Origin: Streptomyces xanthii | Lineage (GTDB): Bacteria; Actinomycetota; Actinomycetes; Streptomycetales; Streptomycetaceae | NCBI RefSeq assembly: GCF_014621695.1 | Contig: NZ_CP061281.1 | Coordinates: forward strand, 5,084,001-5,148,000 | Length of the DNA: 64,000 nucleotides | Direction of reading: 5' to 3' | Shown: positions 35,044 to 44,294 of the stretch, one piece after another | How the letters are laid out: each line of letters begins with the position of its first letter | Position numbering within the stretch: position 1 is the stretch's first letter | Program-made: the position numbers and the translations under genes | The notes under the pieces: generated by a model | Databases searched by the model: none | The model's input: the letters and a program-made list of their open reading frames with translations, nothing else | Told to the model about the DNA's origin: nothing

Positions 35044-35616
35044 ATGCCTTTCGACGGGACGGGTGAGGCGGGGCCAGGGCCTGGGGCCGGGCCCGGTCCG
35101 GGGGCCGAGGCGGTCGCGGAGTTGGTGCGGGGTGCGCAGCGCGGCGATGCCCTGGCCATGGACGAGTTGCTCGGGGTTCTCGCCCCGTACGTGGGCCGGA
35201 TCTGTGGGCCGATCGCATTGCAGGACGGGCCGGACGCGACGCAGGAGGCGCTGATCGTGGTGTTCCGGGGGATCGGCCGGCTGAAGGAGCCCGCCGCGCT
35301 GTTCGGCTGGGCGCGGGCGATCGCGGTGCGGGAGGCGATCAGATGGGCCGAGCGACGCCGGCGCCGCCAGACCGTTCCCGTGGAGCGGGCGGAGTGGGAC
35401 GAACTGCCGGCGACGACCGAGGAGGATCCGGAACTGGCCTCCGACATCGCCGACGTGCTGCGGCGCCTCGCCCCAGAGCACCGCGCGGTCCTTGTGCTGC
35501 GGCACGTGGAAGGGCTAGGGGAGCAGGAAGTCGCGGAGCTGCTCGAGGTGCCCGTCGGGACGGTCAGGTCCCGGCTCTTCCGGGCCCGTAGATCATTCCG
35601 TTCGGGTTGGGGCTGA
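35044..35616 (+). CDS. ECF-type RNA polymerase sigma factor
   Basis: 190 residues from ATG 35044; a longer upstream reading would run through the repeat array. Gly/Pro-rich leader, then sigma-2 (DATQEALIVVFRGIGRLKEPAALFGWARAIAVREAIRW) near 60-100 and sigma-4 (LAPEHRAVLVLRHVEGLGEQEVAELLEVPVGTVRSRLFRARRSF) near 140-185. The sequence fits the ECF group of sigma-70. No recognisable anti-sigma gene is adjacent. The convergent SRPBCC gene overlaps its last 24 bp. Confidence 0.88.
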   Translation: MPFDGTGEAGPGPGAGPGPGAEAVAELVRGAQRGDALAMDELLGVLAPYVGRICGPIALQDGPDATQEALIVVFRGIGRLKEPAALFGWARAIAVREAIRWAERRRRRQTVPVERAEWDELPATTEEDPELASDIADVLRRLAPEHRAVLVLRHVEGLGEQEVAELLEVPVGTVRSRLFRARRSFRSGWG

Positions 35617-36120
35617 CCGTGCGGAGACCCGGGCGGCCAGCCGGTCCAGCATCCGTTCGGCGCGGCGCGCGGACCACGGGGCCCGTACCCGGTCCGCGAG
35701 CTGCCCGCCGGGAAGCCGAAGGCTGCTGTAGAAGGCGAAGAGACAGCCGTCGTCGCCGTCCGCCCTGGCCGCCATGCCGCTGCCGAGCACCGCGCTCTGC
35801 ATCAGGCACCAGCCGGGCCGCAGCACGATGTCGAACCGCTCCCGGTGCCCCAGCGCGCTGACCGCCCGTCCTTCGAAACGGTCCCCGGCGGCGGCACCTG
35901 CGGCACCCTCGCGCTCGCCGACCGGCGTCACGGCGAAGGAACGCAACCCGGAGACGAGCAGAGGCAGTTCGTGCTCGAGGTCGGAGGCGACGGCCCACAC
36001 CTGTTCGACGGGGAACGCGAAGCGGCGCTCCGCGTAGACGGGCCGGCCGGACGCGCCCGCGATGACCTTCAGACGGCGCACCGGATCCAGCTCGGCCGTG
36101 GGCCAGCCGCCACCGTTCAT
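35593..36120 (-). CDS. SRPBCC-fold (START-like) protein
   Basis: 175 residues from ATG 36120. VYAERRFAFPVEQVWAVASDLEHELPLLVSGLRSFAVTP is the strand-helix opening of the Bet v1/polyketide-cyclase-like fold. GDRFEGRAVSALGHRERFDIVLRPGWCLMQS covers the central strands, and the C-terminal helix carries LADRVRAPWSARRAERMLDRLAARV. It is probably a hydrophobic ligand binder; the ligand is unknown. Its stop lies inside the sigma factor gene. Confidence 0.75.
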   Translation of the reverse strand: MNGGGWPTAELDPVRRLKVIAGASGRPVYAERRFAFPVEQVWAVASDLEHELPLLVSGLRSFAVTPVGEREGAAGAAAGDRFEGRAVSALGHRERFDIVLRPGWCLMQSAVLGSGMAARADGDDGCLFAFYSSLRLPGGQLADRVRAPWSARRAERMLDRLAARVSARSAPTRTE

Positions 36121-36246
36121 CGCCGATGCCCCTTTCGCGCAGAAATCCTTGGCACGCAGAAATTTTCTCGGAATCCGAGGGAGTGCTTCGGCGTCCGCCT
36201 GCCCCTTCCTCCATGAGACCAGACAAGCGAACCCCGGGGAGACCCC

Positions 36247-37149
36247 ATGGAGACCTTCGAGAGCCGACCGCGATCAGCCGAGTCCGAAGAGCCGCAGGAC
36301 GTGCGGCACCGGTACGTGACCGTACGAGACGGCCTGCGCCTGCACATCACCGAGACCGGACAGGGCGAGCCCGTGCTCCTCCTGCACGGGTTCCCGCAGG
36401 ACGGACGCGCCTGGCGCCGCCTGGCCCCACTCCTCGGCGACCAGTACCGCCTCATCTGCGTGGACCAGCGAGGCTTCGGCCGCTCCGACGCGCCGCGCAC
36501 CGGCTACGACACGGACACCCGCGTTGCCGACGTCATCGCCCTGCTCGACGCGCTCGCTCTCGACCGGGTCCACCTCATCGGGCACGACTGGGGCGCCTGG
36601 GCGGGCTTCCACCTGTGTCTGCGAGCACCCCAGCGCGTGAGGCGCTTCCTGGCGCTGAACATGATGCATCCGTGGCCCCGCCACCGCAGACTGCTGCCGC
36701 AGGCCTGGCGCTTCTGGTACACGGCCCTGCTCGAACAGCCGCTCCTGGGCCGCTGGTTGCTCCACAAGCGCCCCGCCTTCACCCGCCACCTCCTCCGCAA
36801 GGGCGTGGTGGACCGGACGACCTGGGAACCTGCCGTGCTCGACGAATACACCCGCTCCAGCGCCGAGCCCGGCCGGGCCCGCGCCGGCGAAGCCCTCCAC
36901 CGTGCCTTCGCCCTGCGAGACATCGCCCGCCTCGCCCTGGGCCGCTACAGAAAGCTGTGCCTCACCACGCCCACCGTGATCCTCGGCGGCGAACGGGACT
37001 TCATGCTGCCCCCGTCCGTCCTCACACCCCCGGGCACGGCCCGCGCGAGCGACCTCCGCATAGAGGTGCTGCCGGACGTCGGCCACTACGCGCACGAGGA
37101 ACGCCCCGACGCGGTGGCCGAGGCGGCCCGCACCCTCTTCGGGAGCTGA
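36247..37149 (+). CDS. alpha/beta hydrolase, epoxide hydrolase/dehalogenase type
   Basis: 300 residues from ATG 36247 (GGGGAG upstream). The oxyanion motif HGFPQ is at 47-51 and RGFGRSD at 75-81. Nucleophile Asp114 is in LIGHDWGAWAG, the acid in ILGGERDFML and the His in PDVGHYAHEE. An Asp nucleophile with HGxP again favours an epoxide hydrolase-like enzyme. It is monocistronic. It is not closely similar to the 18934 hydrolase outside the motifs. Confidence 0.82.
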   Translation: METFESRPRSAESEEPQDVRHRYVTVRDGLRLHITETGQGEPVLLLHGFPQDGRAWRRLAPLLGDQYRLICVDQRGFGRSDAPRTGYDTDTRVADVIALLDALALDRVHLIGHDWGAWAGFHLCLRAPQRVRRFLALNMMHPWPRHRRLLPQAWRFWYTALLEQPLLGRWLLHKRPAFTRHLLRKGVVDRTTWEPAVLDEYTRSSAEPGRARAGEALHRAFALRDIARLALGRYRKLCLTTPTVILGGERDFMLPPSVLTPPGTARASDLRIEVLPDVGHYAHEERPDAVAEAARTLFGS

Positions 37150-37182
37150 CGCCGACGGAGACGGCCTGGGGGCGCCCAGGAC

Positions 37183-37374
37183 TCAGCCGCGCTGCCGCCC
37201 CAGCAGTCGCGCGCCGAACCCGTAGTAAAGACCGAGCAGCACGCCTCCCACGGCGGCGACGATGCCGGTGGCCCGCCCGCTGCCCACCGCGCTCGTGAGC
37301 ACGAGGGCGGCGGCGTACACGGTCGGCAGCCACCAGTTGAATCCGGCACGCGCGGTCGGCTTGGGCTGCTCCAT
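37183..37374 (-). CDS. small two-helix membrane protein
   Basis: 63 residues from ATG 37374, chosen because GGGGGAT sits 5 bp upstream; an ATG at 37389 adds five residues. Two hydrophobic stretches, WWLPTVYAAALVLTSAV and GIVAAVGGVLLGLYYGFGARL, predict a hairpin in the membrane. I do not recognise the family. It is conserved-looking in codon usage. Confidence 0.6.
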   Translation of the reverse strand: MEQPKPTARAGFNWWLPTVYAAALVLTSAVGSGRATGIVAAVGGVLLGLYYGFGARLLGRQRG

Positions 37375-37557
37375 CTGATCCCCCGTCATAGAGCTGTCGT
37401 AGTCGGGGCGATCTTTCCAGCCACACCAGATTCCGGAGAGGCATTTGGAAAACATGTACGAAGGCGAGGGCGAGGGTCGGGGAGAGGGGTGCGGCCACGA
37501 ACTCGCCGAGCCCACCCCGCCTCCATCAGCACCCCGACTCCCACCCCGACCCCGACC

Positions 37558-38073
37558 TCAACACTCGAAGACGGACCAGCAGATGTCGTTCCGCAGCCGC
37601 TGGTCGTCGAGCACGAGGGCGCGGATCGGGTCCGGCAAGCGGTCCCGCTGCCACCGGCACTCGCGCCGCCCCGCGGCATCCGCCTCGTCCTTCGGCGCGG
37701 CGGCCCGGGCCGCCTTGATCGCGTACGCGGCCGCGCCGAGCTCGTGCGCGGCGACATGGGCGACGACGGCGGCCTGCCCGGCGGCGTACGCGGCGTTCCG
37801 GGCGGCGCCCTTCAGATCGCGCGCCGCACCCATCGCATGCCCGCCGGCCGCCCGCGTCTCCATCATCTTGAACTCGCCGCGCACCCAGGCCCGCGCATAT
37901 GCGATCGCCTCCCGAGGCCGCGGATCGTCGGGCCGCTCCGCCTCGAACAAGGGCAGGACGTGCTCGGCGCAGTCGGCGGCCCACAGGGCCAGCAGGTGGT
38001 GATCGTCGTCGGTGAGCGTCCCGCCGCGTCGGATCGTGATGAACCGGGGGTCTCTCACCTTGGGGAGGATCAT
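37558..38073 (-). CDS. putative immunity-type protein (Streptomyces family)
   Basis: 171 residues from ATG 38073. It opens DPRFITIRRGGTLTDDDHHLLALWAADCAEHVLPLFE and continues with Ala-rich helices (AARNAAYAAGQAAVVAHVAAHELGAAAYAIKAA), ending WQRDRLPDPIRALVLDDQRLRNDICWSVFEC. This matches a family commonly labelled putative immunity protein in actinobacteria. No toxin with a polymorphic C-terminus is next to it; the Sel1/TPR gene lies 36 bp upstream. Function unproven. Confidence 0.65.
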   Translation of the reverse strand: MILPKVRDPRFITIRRGGTLTDDDHHLLALWAADCAEHVLPLFEAERPDDPRPREAIAYARAWVRGEFKMMETRAAGGHAMGAARDLKGAARNAAYAAGQAAVVAHVAAHELGAAAYAIKAARAAAPKDEADAAGRRECRWQRDRLPDPIRALVLDDQRLRNDICWSVFEC

Positions 38074-38109
38074 GCCCGCACGGTAGCGGCCGACGACCGC
38101 CGAGGCGGG

Positions 38110-39783
38110 TCAAGCAGCCAACTTCTCCTTCACCGCGACCAGTTCCTCGTCCGGCCTGACCATCCGGGAGAGGACGTCCAAGTCGTCGGGGCTGTAGCGG
38201 GCCCGCACCTCGTCCCAGTGCTCGGCGGCGGCCTCCAGCGGTTCGACAGCCTCCGCGAGCCGGCCCAGCCGGTGCAGCGCCAGCCCGTAGTACCCGGCGG
38301 CCTCCCAGCGGTACGCGGCGTCGCCGTCCTGCTCCCAGGCCATACGCAGGAAGGGCTCGGCCTCGGCGTGGGCGCCGCGCTGGGCCTTCAGCTTGCCCGC
38401 GAGCATGCTGTTGAGCCCGGACCCGTCCTCGGCGGCGCGCACGTACCAGCGCTCCGCCTCCCGATAGTCCCGGTGGTACTCGGAGAGCCAGCCCATGTGG
38501 TGGCAGGCGTCGTGGTGCCCCGCCTCGGCGGCCGTTCGGTACCACTGATCGCGCAGCACGGGCTCGCGCCGCTTGTCATAGACCTCGGCGAGGTCGTGCG
38601 CCGCCTCCGGGTCCCCGGCCAGCGCGGCGGGTTCGATCAGCCGGAACAGCTGGGCCGCGTCCGCGCCGCCCCAGTCGCGGACGATCTGCGCGTAGGCGAA
38701 CCCGGCCTGGACGTCACCGGCCTCGGCCCGCTCGCGCAGCCCGGGCAGCCGGTCCAGGTCCTTGCCGGGGGCGGCGGTCTCGCCCCCGCGGATCGCGGCG
38801 ATCCGCGCGAGCTGCTCGACGACGTCCTCGTCCTCCTCACCGACCGCACGGAACCAGCGCTCGGCTTCCTCGTAGCGCCGCTGCCGCTTGCACAAGAGGG
38901 CGAGGTTCCACTGCGCCGCCTTGTGGTCGTACCCGGTCGCGACCTCGTACCAGCGTTCGGCCTCGACGAGATCGCCGCGCTGCTCGTGCAGGACCCCGAG
39001 CGCGTACGAGGCCCCCTGGTATCCCGCTTCGTGCGCGCCGTGCAGCAGGCCCAGCGCCTCGGGCCAGGCGGCGTCGCCGCCCGTCTCCGTCAGGAACACG
39101 GCGTGATCCACCCGGGCGGACGCGGAGAGCGCGGACGCCCGCCGGTACAGGGCGGCGGCTTCGACGGTCAGGCCCGGGTAGGTGCGGAAATGCTTCTCGA
39201 GATCGAAGAGCGGACGCAGCGCCTCGACCGCGGCCTCCTCGTCCCCCTCGGCCTCGGCGGCGTCGAGATCCGCCGCGACGCGGTCGAAGTCCGCGCGGAT
39301 CGAGTCGAACAGCTGCGACCAGCGGAAGACCGCGATGTCGCCGAGTTCGATGTCGCTCATCAGGAACTTCGACGCCTCGTCGAGCTTCCCCTCGGCCGCG
39401 AGCAGCTTGCCGAGCTCGATCTTGCAGTCGAGATGCCGCCCGTCCTCCCACCCGCGCCGGAACCACTCGACGGCCTCGGGATCCCCGTTCTCCCGCAGCA
39501 GCACCCCGAGCCCGTACGCGCTCGGCGCGTGCCGCTCGGCGACGGCCCGGTACAGCGCGTCGGCCCCCGCCCGGTCACCTCGGATCTTCCGGTAGCGGGC
39601 CAGCGTGTAGTGAGAGAAGGCGTCCCCGGCCGCCACGGCCCGCTCCCAGTACGGGATGCCCTCGTCCACGTACGAATTGAGCACGAAGAAGTCGGTCCCC
39701 CGCCGAGCTCCCTGAGCATCCCCGGAAACCGCAGCGCCGACCAGAGCCTCACCGCGCGCCTGTATGTCCTGCGTGGTCGTCAT
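38110..39783 (-). CDS. Sel1/TPR repeat protein
   Basis: 557 residues from ATG 39783. Most of the length is helical repeats of the Sel1/TPR type: AVAAGDAFSHYTLARYRKIRGDRAGADALYRAVAERH, DPEAVEWFRRGWEDGRHLDCKIELGKLLAAEG, YQGASYALGVLHEQRGDLVEAERWYEVATGYDHKAAQWNLALLCKRQ. About a dozen repeats are visible. It has no signal peptide and no catalytic domain. It is a probable protein-interaction scaffold. The immunity-type gene follows closely on the same strand, suggesting an operon. Confidence 0.83.
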   Translation of the reverse strand: MTTTQDIQARGEALVGAAVSGDAQGARRGTDFFVLNSYVDEGIPYWERAVAAGDAFSHYTLARYRKIRGDRAGADALYRAVAERHAPSAYGLGVLLRENGDPEAVEWFRRGWEDGRHLDCKIELGKLLAAEGKLDEASKFLMSDIELGDIAVFRWSQLFDSIRADFDRVAADLDAAEAEGDEEAAVEALRPLFDLEKHFRTYPGLTVEAAALYRRASALSASARVDHAVFLTETGGDAAWPEALGLLHGAHEAGYQGASYALGVLHEQRGDLVEAERWYEVATGYDHKAAQWNLALLCKRQRRYEEAERWFRAVGEEDEDVVEQLARIAAIRGGETAAPGKDLDRLPGLRERAEAGDVQAGFAYAQIVRDWGGADAAQLFRLIEPAALAGDPEAAHDLAEVYDKRREPVLRDQWYRTAAEAGHHDACHHMGWLSEYHRDYREAERWYVRAAEDGSGLNSMLAGKLKAQRGAHAEAEPFLRMAWEQDGDAAYRWEAAGYYGLALHRLGRLAEAVEPLEAAAEHWDEVRARYSPDDLDVLSRMVRPDEELVAVKEKLAA

Positions 39784-39838
39784 GATCACATCGTGTCAGG
39801 CGACGCCAAGTTACTTCGAACGGGCGGAAGTTCACGCC

Positions 39839-40087
39839 TCACTCGTAGACGGTCGCGGCCTCGAGGGCCTGCGCGAAGAACCGCCAGTCACCGTCCGTCG
39901 GCATCTCGCGCCCGGCGTTGCGGTACCAGCCGTCCGCGTCGTCGATCCAGGCCGACAGCGCGCCCAGGAAGCTCGGAAGATCCGGGTTCTCCCACGTGCT
40001 CTCGTGCTCGGCGTGACGGCGATGGAGGGAGCGCACGAAGCGGGCAAGGTCTTCTCGGCTCTGAACGTGCTCGGGCGAGGCGGTCAT
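39839..40087 (-). CDS. DUF7660-family small protein
   Basis: 82 residues from ATG 40087. The sequence SREDLARFVRSLHRRHAEHESTWENPDLPSFLGALSAWIDDADGWYRNAGREMP and the ending W-R-F-F-A-Q-A-L-E-A-A-T-V-Y-E follow the DUF7660 pattern as I recall it. It is soluble and acidic. Members often sit near contact-toxin or immunity loci, but the function is unknown. It lies 55 bp upstream of the Sel1/TPR gene. Confidence 0.6.
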   Translation of the reverse strand: MTASPEHVQSREDLARFVRSLHRRHAEHESTWENPDLPSFLGALSAWIDDADGWYRNAGREMPTDGDWRFFAQALEAATVYE

Positions 40088-40162
40088 GCGCTGCAACCTA
40101 CGCGGGGCGGTCGCGGGACCGACGCCCGGCGGAGCGGACCGCCGAGGACCTCATGGCCGCGC

Positions 40163-40190
40163 AAACAGAAAGGCCCCACCGAAGTAGGGC
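40163..40190 (-). terminator. UUCG-loop terminator of the tRNA
   Basis: Read on the minus strand, GCCCTAC-TTCG-GTGGGGC is a 7-bp stem (one T:G pair) with a stable UUCG tetraloop, followed by CTTTCTGTTT. It lies 11 bp past the tRNA 3' end. Confidence 0.8.
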
Positions 40191-40200
40191 TGGCGAGAGG

Positions 40201-40273
40201 CGCCCCCGGCAGGACTCGAACCTGCGGCCAAGCGCTTAGAAGGCGCCTGCTCTATCCACTGAGCTACGGGGGC
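40201..40273 (-). tRNA. tRNA-Arg (anticodon TCT)
   Basis: Minus-strand cloverleaf of 73 nt: acceptor GCCCCCG / CGGGGGC with G discriminator, D-arm GCTC-AGTGGATA-GAGC, anticodon loop CTTCTAA on stem GGCGC/GCGCT, T-arm GCAGG-TTCGAGT-CCTGC. CCA is not encoded. TCT reads the rare AGA/AGG codons. No integrase or attachment-site duplication is adjacent. Confidence 0.95.
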
Positions 40274-40580
40274 CGGTGTGTGGCCGGTGGCTCGGACGGA
40301 CGGATGTGGGGGAGATCCGTGACCTTGCCGGGGACAAGGATAGAGCTCCCGGGTCCCTGTCCCTGTTGCTTCGCCTCCGTTTCGTCGCTGTGGCTCGATG
40401 TGGAGGTTCGGTGAAGCGGACCTGATAATCGCAGATGGGTACGAATCCTGCAGTGCTTTTGGTGCCTCGCGTCACGGGTGTTGTGCACTCGTTATGCCTG
40501 CGCCCCCACTTGTCCCTCGGTGCCCGCTGTGCGCTTCCTGTGTCGTATCGCACGACTTATCGGCGCGCAGACGGGGTCAT
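40274..40580. other. gap between the tRNA and dynA
   Basis: 307 bp holding the tRNA promoter region (minus strand) and the dynA promoter region (plus). I see no clear -35/-10 pair, BldD-type box or ORF. Confidence 0.4.
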
Positions 40581-42269
40581 ATGCTTCAGAAAGCCACCAA
40601 AATTGGGCATTCTTCGCATGTGGTGACCTTGGACGTACGGCCTCAGCTGCTCGACGCTCTCACCGTGCTGCGCGACCGTGTCGCCGCCGCGCGTTTCCCG
40701 CTCCCCCTGCCGGGGGCGCCACGCGCGCGTGCCAACCGCGGTGAGTTGCTCGCCCAGCTCGACGACTATCTCGTGCCCCGCCTGCGGGCGCCTGAAGCCC
40801 CGCTGCTCGCCGTGATCGGCGGATCCACGGGCTCGGGCAAGTCGACCCTCGTGAACTCGCTCGTGGGACGGGTGGTGAGCGAGGCGGGCGTGTTGCGCCC
40901 GACGACCCGTACCCCGGTGCTGGTCTGCCATCCGGACGACCACCACTGGTTCTCCGGGATGAGGGTCCTGCCTGACCTGACACGCGTGTGGATGCCCCGC
41001 CAGACCGAGGGCGAGGGCGACGGCGCGGAGAGGGAGCCGGACGACGACGCGCTCGTGCCGCTCATGGAGGACGGCGAACGCGCCCTGCGCGTGGAGACCG
41101 CCGGCACCGTGCCGCGCGGCCTCGCCCTCCTCGACGCCCCCGACGTCGACTCCCTGATCGCCGAGAACCGCGTGCTCGCCGCCCGCCTGATCAGCGCGGC
41201 CGACGTGTGGGTCATGGTGACCACCGCCGCCCGCTACGCCGACGCCGTGCCCTGGCGCATGCTCCGTACCGCGAAGGAGTACAACGCCAGCCTCGTCACC
41301 GTCCTCGACCGGGTGCCGCACCAGGTGCTCGCCGAGGTGTCGCAGCAGTACGGCGCCCTGCTCACCAAGGCGGGGCTCGGCGAGGTCCCGATGTACACCG
41401 TGCCCGAGCTGCCCGAGTCGACCCGCGACGGCGGACTGCTGCCGGCCACCGCCGTCGCCCCGCTGCGCGCCTGGCTCGCCCACCGCGCCCAGGACCCGGC
41501 CGCCCGCGGCATCGCCCTCGCCCGCACCGCCCGCGGCGTCCTGGAGTCCCTGCGCGTACGGATGCCGGAACTGGCCTCCGCCGTCGCTCTCCAGTACTCC
41601 GCGACCGTACGGCTCACGACCGCCGCCGAGGAGGTGTACGACGACGAGCACGCGCGCGTGAAGGAGCGGTTGCAGAACGGCGCGGTGCTCGCCGGGGACG
41701 CGCTCAAGCGGTGGCGCAGCTATCCGCTGGACTGTACGGCGGGTGAGCTGCTCGACGCCCTCGTGGAGAGCCTGGGTTCGCTCCTGCTGTGCGCCGTCAC
41801 CGCGGCGGACGCGCGCGTGGACGCGGCCTGGCGCCGCGAACCGGGCGGCGACGCGCCCGAACTCACCGGGCGCGACCGGGGGCTGGAGAGCGCCGAGCAC
41901 CGTATCGGGCTGGCCGTACGCCGCTGGCGGCGCGTCCTGGAGGAGTACGCGGAGGAGCAGGTGCGCGGCGTCGCCGAGCTGACCGGGGGCACGCCGCCGG
42001 ACCCGGAGGCCGTCGCCGCGCTCGTCGCCACCGCCCTGCTCGGCGGCCGCCGCGCCAAGGCCGCGGGCGAGCACCTCGCCGAACGCATCGGCGCCCAGGG
42101 CGCCCTGCGCCTGCGCGACCGCGGCGGCCGCCTGCTCACGGAGTACGTCGACAGCGTGCTCGGCACCGAACGCGAGCGCCGGCTCGCCCCCATGGACGCA
42201 CTCGGCGTCGGCCCCGAGCCCCAGGCCGAACTCATCGCGGCCCTGTCGCTGCTGCAGAAGGAGAGGTGA
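40581..42269 (+). CDS. dynA: dynamin-like GTPase DynA
   Basis: 562 residues from ATG 40581; a GTG at 40620 (starting V-V-T-L-D-V-R-P) is a plausible shorter start. GTPase P-loop [17 protein letters not shown] near 80, PTTRTPVLV switch I near 107, LLDAPDVDS (DxxG-like) near 188, VLDRVPHQV near 246. The rest is long amphipathic helices, without a transmembrane segment. The order GTPase, membrane GTPase, SSB matches the streptomycete dynA-dynB-ssbB region, where DynA and DynB support FtsZ rings during sporulation septation. The symbol is from context and recall. Confidence 0.78.
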   Translation: MLQKATKIGHSSHVVTLDVRPQLLDALTVLRDRVAAARFPLPLPGAPRARANRGELLAQLDDYLVPRLRAPEAPLLAVIGGSTGSGKSTLVNSLVGRVVSEAGVLRPTTRTPVLVCHPDDHHWFSGMRVLPDLTRVWMPRQTEGEGDGAEREPDDDALVPLMEDGERALRVETAGTVPRGLALLDAPDVDSLIAENRVLAARLISAADVWVMVTTAARYADAVPWRMLRTAKEYNASLVTVLDRVPHQVLAEVSQQYGALLTKAGLGEVPMYTVPELPESTRDGGLLPATAVAPLRAWLAHRAQDPAARGIALARTARGVLESLRVRMPELASAVALQYSATVRLTTAAEEVYDDEHARVKERLQNGAVLAGDALKRWRSYPLDCTAGELLDALVESLGSLLLCAVTAADARVDAAWRREPGGDAPELTGRDRGLESAEHRIGLAVRRWRRVLEEYAEEQVRGVAELTGGTPPDPEAVAALVATALLGGRRAKAAGEHLAERIGAQGALRLRDRGGRLLTEYVDSVLGTERERRLAPMDALGVGPEPQAELIAALSLLQKER

Positions 42270-42274
42270 GGGCG

Positions 42275-44179
42275 GTGACCACCGTCACGGATACGACCGA
42301 GAAGGCCGAGAAGGCCGCGAAGGCCGAGAGGACTGAGAGGGCCGCGAAGGCGGAGAAGGCCGGGCGCGCTGAGCACGCCGAGTACACCGAGCACGGCGGG
42401 AACCTCAGGAGCGCCGGGAAGACGGGAAGGAAGGCCGCGCGGGGCGAGCGGGGCGAGAAGGCCGGGCCCTGGGACGACGGGCTCATCGCCCGGCGCGCCG
42501 AGGGCCGCCCGGCCGACGCCCTGACCACGTCCCCGTCCCCGGCACACGCCCCGGACACGACGGACCCGCTCAGCGCCCGCCTGGAGGCCCTGCGCGAGCT
42601 CGTCGGCCTGTCCCGCGCGCGGCTCGACGCCGGAACCCTCACCGAGGCGGGCCGGGTCCTCGACGAGGCCGCGGCCCGGCGCCGGCTGTCCTCCCGGCAC
42701 ACCGTCGTCGCCGTCGCCGGAGCGACCGGCAGCGGCAAGTCGACCCTGTTCAACGCCCTCGCCGGCGTCCCCCTCTCCGAGACCGGCCTGCGCCGCCCCA
42801 CCACCTCCGCGCCGATCGCGTGCAGCTGGACCGACGGAGCCGCCGCCCTCCTCGACCGCCTCGGCATCCCGGGCCGCTCCCGCCGCCGCCCGATCCAGCA
42901 GGGCGCACCCGGTTCCCTCGACGGGCTCGTCCTCGTCGACCTGCCCGACCACGACTCGGCCGCGCCCGAGCACCAGCACACCGTCGACCGGGTCCTCGAT
43001 CTCGTCGACGCCGTGATCTGGGTCGTCGACCCTGAGAAGTACGCCGACGCGATGCTCCACGAGCGCTATCTGCGCCCCATGGCGGGGCACGCCGAGGTGA
43101 TGTTCGTGGTGCTCAACCAGGTCGACCGGCTGCCCGACGAGGCCGCCGAGCAGGTCCTCGACGACCTGCGCCGCCTCCTCGACGAGGACGGCATCGCGCT
43201 CGGCGAGTACGGCGAGCCCGGCGCCACCGTGCTGCCGCTGTCCGCCCTCACCGGCGAGGGCGTGGGCGAACTGCGCGACGCCCTCGACCAGTTCACCGCG
43301 ACCCGGCGGGCCGCCGAGCGCCGCATCGCCGCCGACATCGACGCGACCGCCGACCGGCTGCGGCCGCTGTACGCGGCGGGCCGGCAGGTCGGGCTGAGCG
43401 AGTTGGCCCGGGAGGAGTTCACCGACCGGCTCGCCGAGGCCGTCGGCGCCGCTGCCGCGGGACAGGCCGCCGAACGGGCCTGGGCCCGCGGCGCCAACCG
43501 CGCCTGCGGCACCCCGTGGCTGCGGCTGTGGCGCTGGTACGACGCCCGGCGCTCCCTCGCCTCGGCGATCCCGGCGCCCTCGGCCCCGGCCGACGACGAG
43601 ATCACGGCGCGCCAGCGCGTCGAGCACGCCGTACGGGAGGTCGGCGACGCCGCCGCCACGGGCCTGCCCGCCAGCTGGGCACAGTCCGTACGGGACGCCG
43701 CCGCGCGCGGCGCCGAGGACCTCCCGGAGGCACTGGACGAGCTGGCGGCTTCGGCCGCCTCGCCCCAGGGCGGCTCGCGCAGGCAGCGCGCCGCGTACAC
43801 GCCGGGGGCGCGTCCGCCGCGTCCCAAGTGGTGGCCGTTCGCCGTGCTCGTCCAGGTCGGTATGACGCTGCTCCAACTGCTCGGCGGGCTCTGGCTGGTG
43901 GCGCAGATCGTGGGTGCCGTCTCGCCGAACCTGGGCGTGCCGGTGCTGATGATGCTGACCGGGATCGTGGGCGGGCCGTGCGTCGAATGGGCCTGCCGGG
44001 CCGCGGCGAAGGGTCCGGCGCGGCGGTACGGGCAGGAGGCGGAGCGGCGGCTGCGCGACGCGGCGGCGGCGTGCGGCCGGGCCCGGGTCCTTGACCCCGT
44101 CGCGGCGGAGCTGCTGCGCTACCGCGAGGTCAGGGAGCAGTACGTACGGGTGACGGGGTTTTCCACAACCGGCCGGTAG
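42275..44179 (+). CDS. dynB: dynamin-like membrane GTPase DynB
   Basis: 634 residues from GTG 42275 (AAGGAG 11 bp upstream; GTG 42266 overlaps the dynA stop but is too close to that site). The N-terminal 70 residues are a Lys/Glu/Ala repeat tail (EKAEKAAKAERTERAAKAEKA), probably disordered and highly charged. P-loop [16 protein letters not shown] near 149, PTTSAPIA near 174, LVDLPDHDS near 218, LNQVDRLP near 277. Two hydrophobic helices near 525-570 (FAVLVQVGMTLLQLLGGLWLV and VPVLMMLTGIVGGP) anchor it in the membrane, as expected for the DynB partner. Confidence 0.8.
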   Translation: MTTVTDTTEKAEKAAKAERTERAAKAEKAGRAEHAEYTEHGGNLRSAGKTGRKAARGERGEKAGPWDDGLIARRAEGRPADALTTSPSPAHAPDTTDPLSARLEALRELVGLSRARLDAGTLTEAGRVLDEAAARRRLSSRHTVVAVAGATGSGKSTLFNALAGVPLSETGLRRPTTSAPIACSWTDGAAALLDRLGIPGRSRRRPIQQGAPGSLDGLVLVDLPDHDSAAPEHQHTVDRVLDLVDAVIWVVDPEKYADAMLHERYLRPMAGHAEVMFVVLNQVDRLPDEAAEQVLDDLRRLLDEDGIALGEYGEPGATVLPLSALTGEGVGELRDALDQFTATRRAAERRIAADIDATADRLRPLYAAGRQVGLSELAREEFTDRLAEAVGAAAAGQAAERAWARGANRACGTPWLRLWRWYDARRSLASAIPAPSAPADDEITARQRVEHAVREVGDAAATGLPASWAQSVRDAAARGAEDLPEALDELAASAASPQGGSRRQRAAYTPGARPPRPKWWPFAVLVQVGMTLLQLLGGLWLVAQIVGAVSPNLGVPVLMMLTGIVGGPCVEWACRAAAKGPARRYGQEAERRLRDAAAACGRARVLDPVAAELLRYREVREQYVRVTGFSTTGR

Positions 44180-44294
44180 GTCACAGGCCGGAGCGGGGGA
44201 GCGGGGGCGGGAGCAGTCTGGGGATCGCGGTCCGGGAAGGGCTCGGGCCGCGATCACGCGTCCGGGCAGGGGCCGGCGCGGGAGGGGAGCGGAC

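Noticed and set aside
40201..40273. tRNA-Arg as the attachment site of an integrated element
   Set aside because: No integrase, excisionase or second copy of the tRNA 3' end appears on either side.
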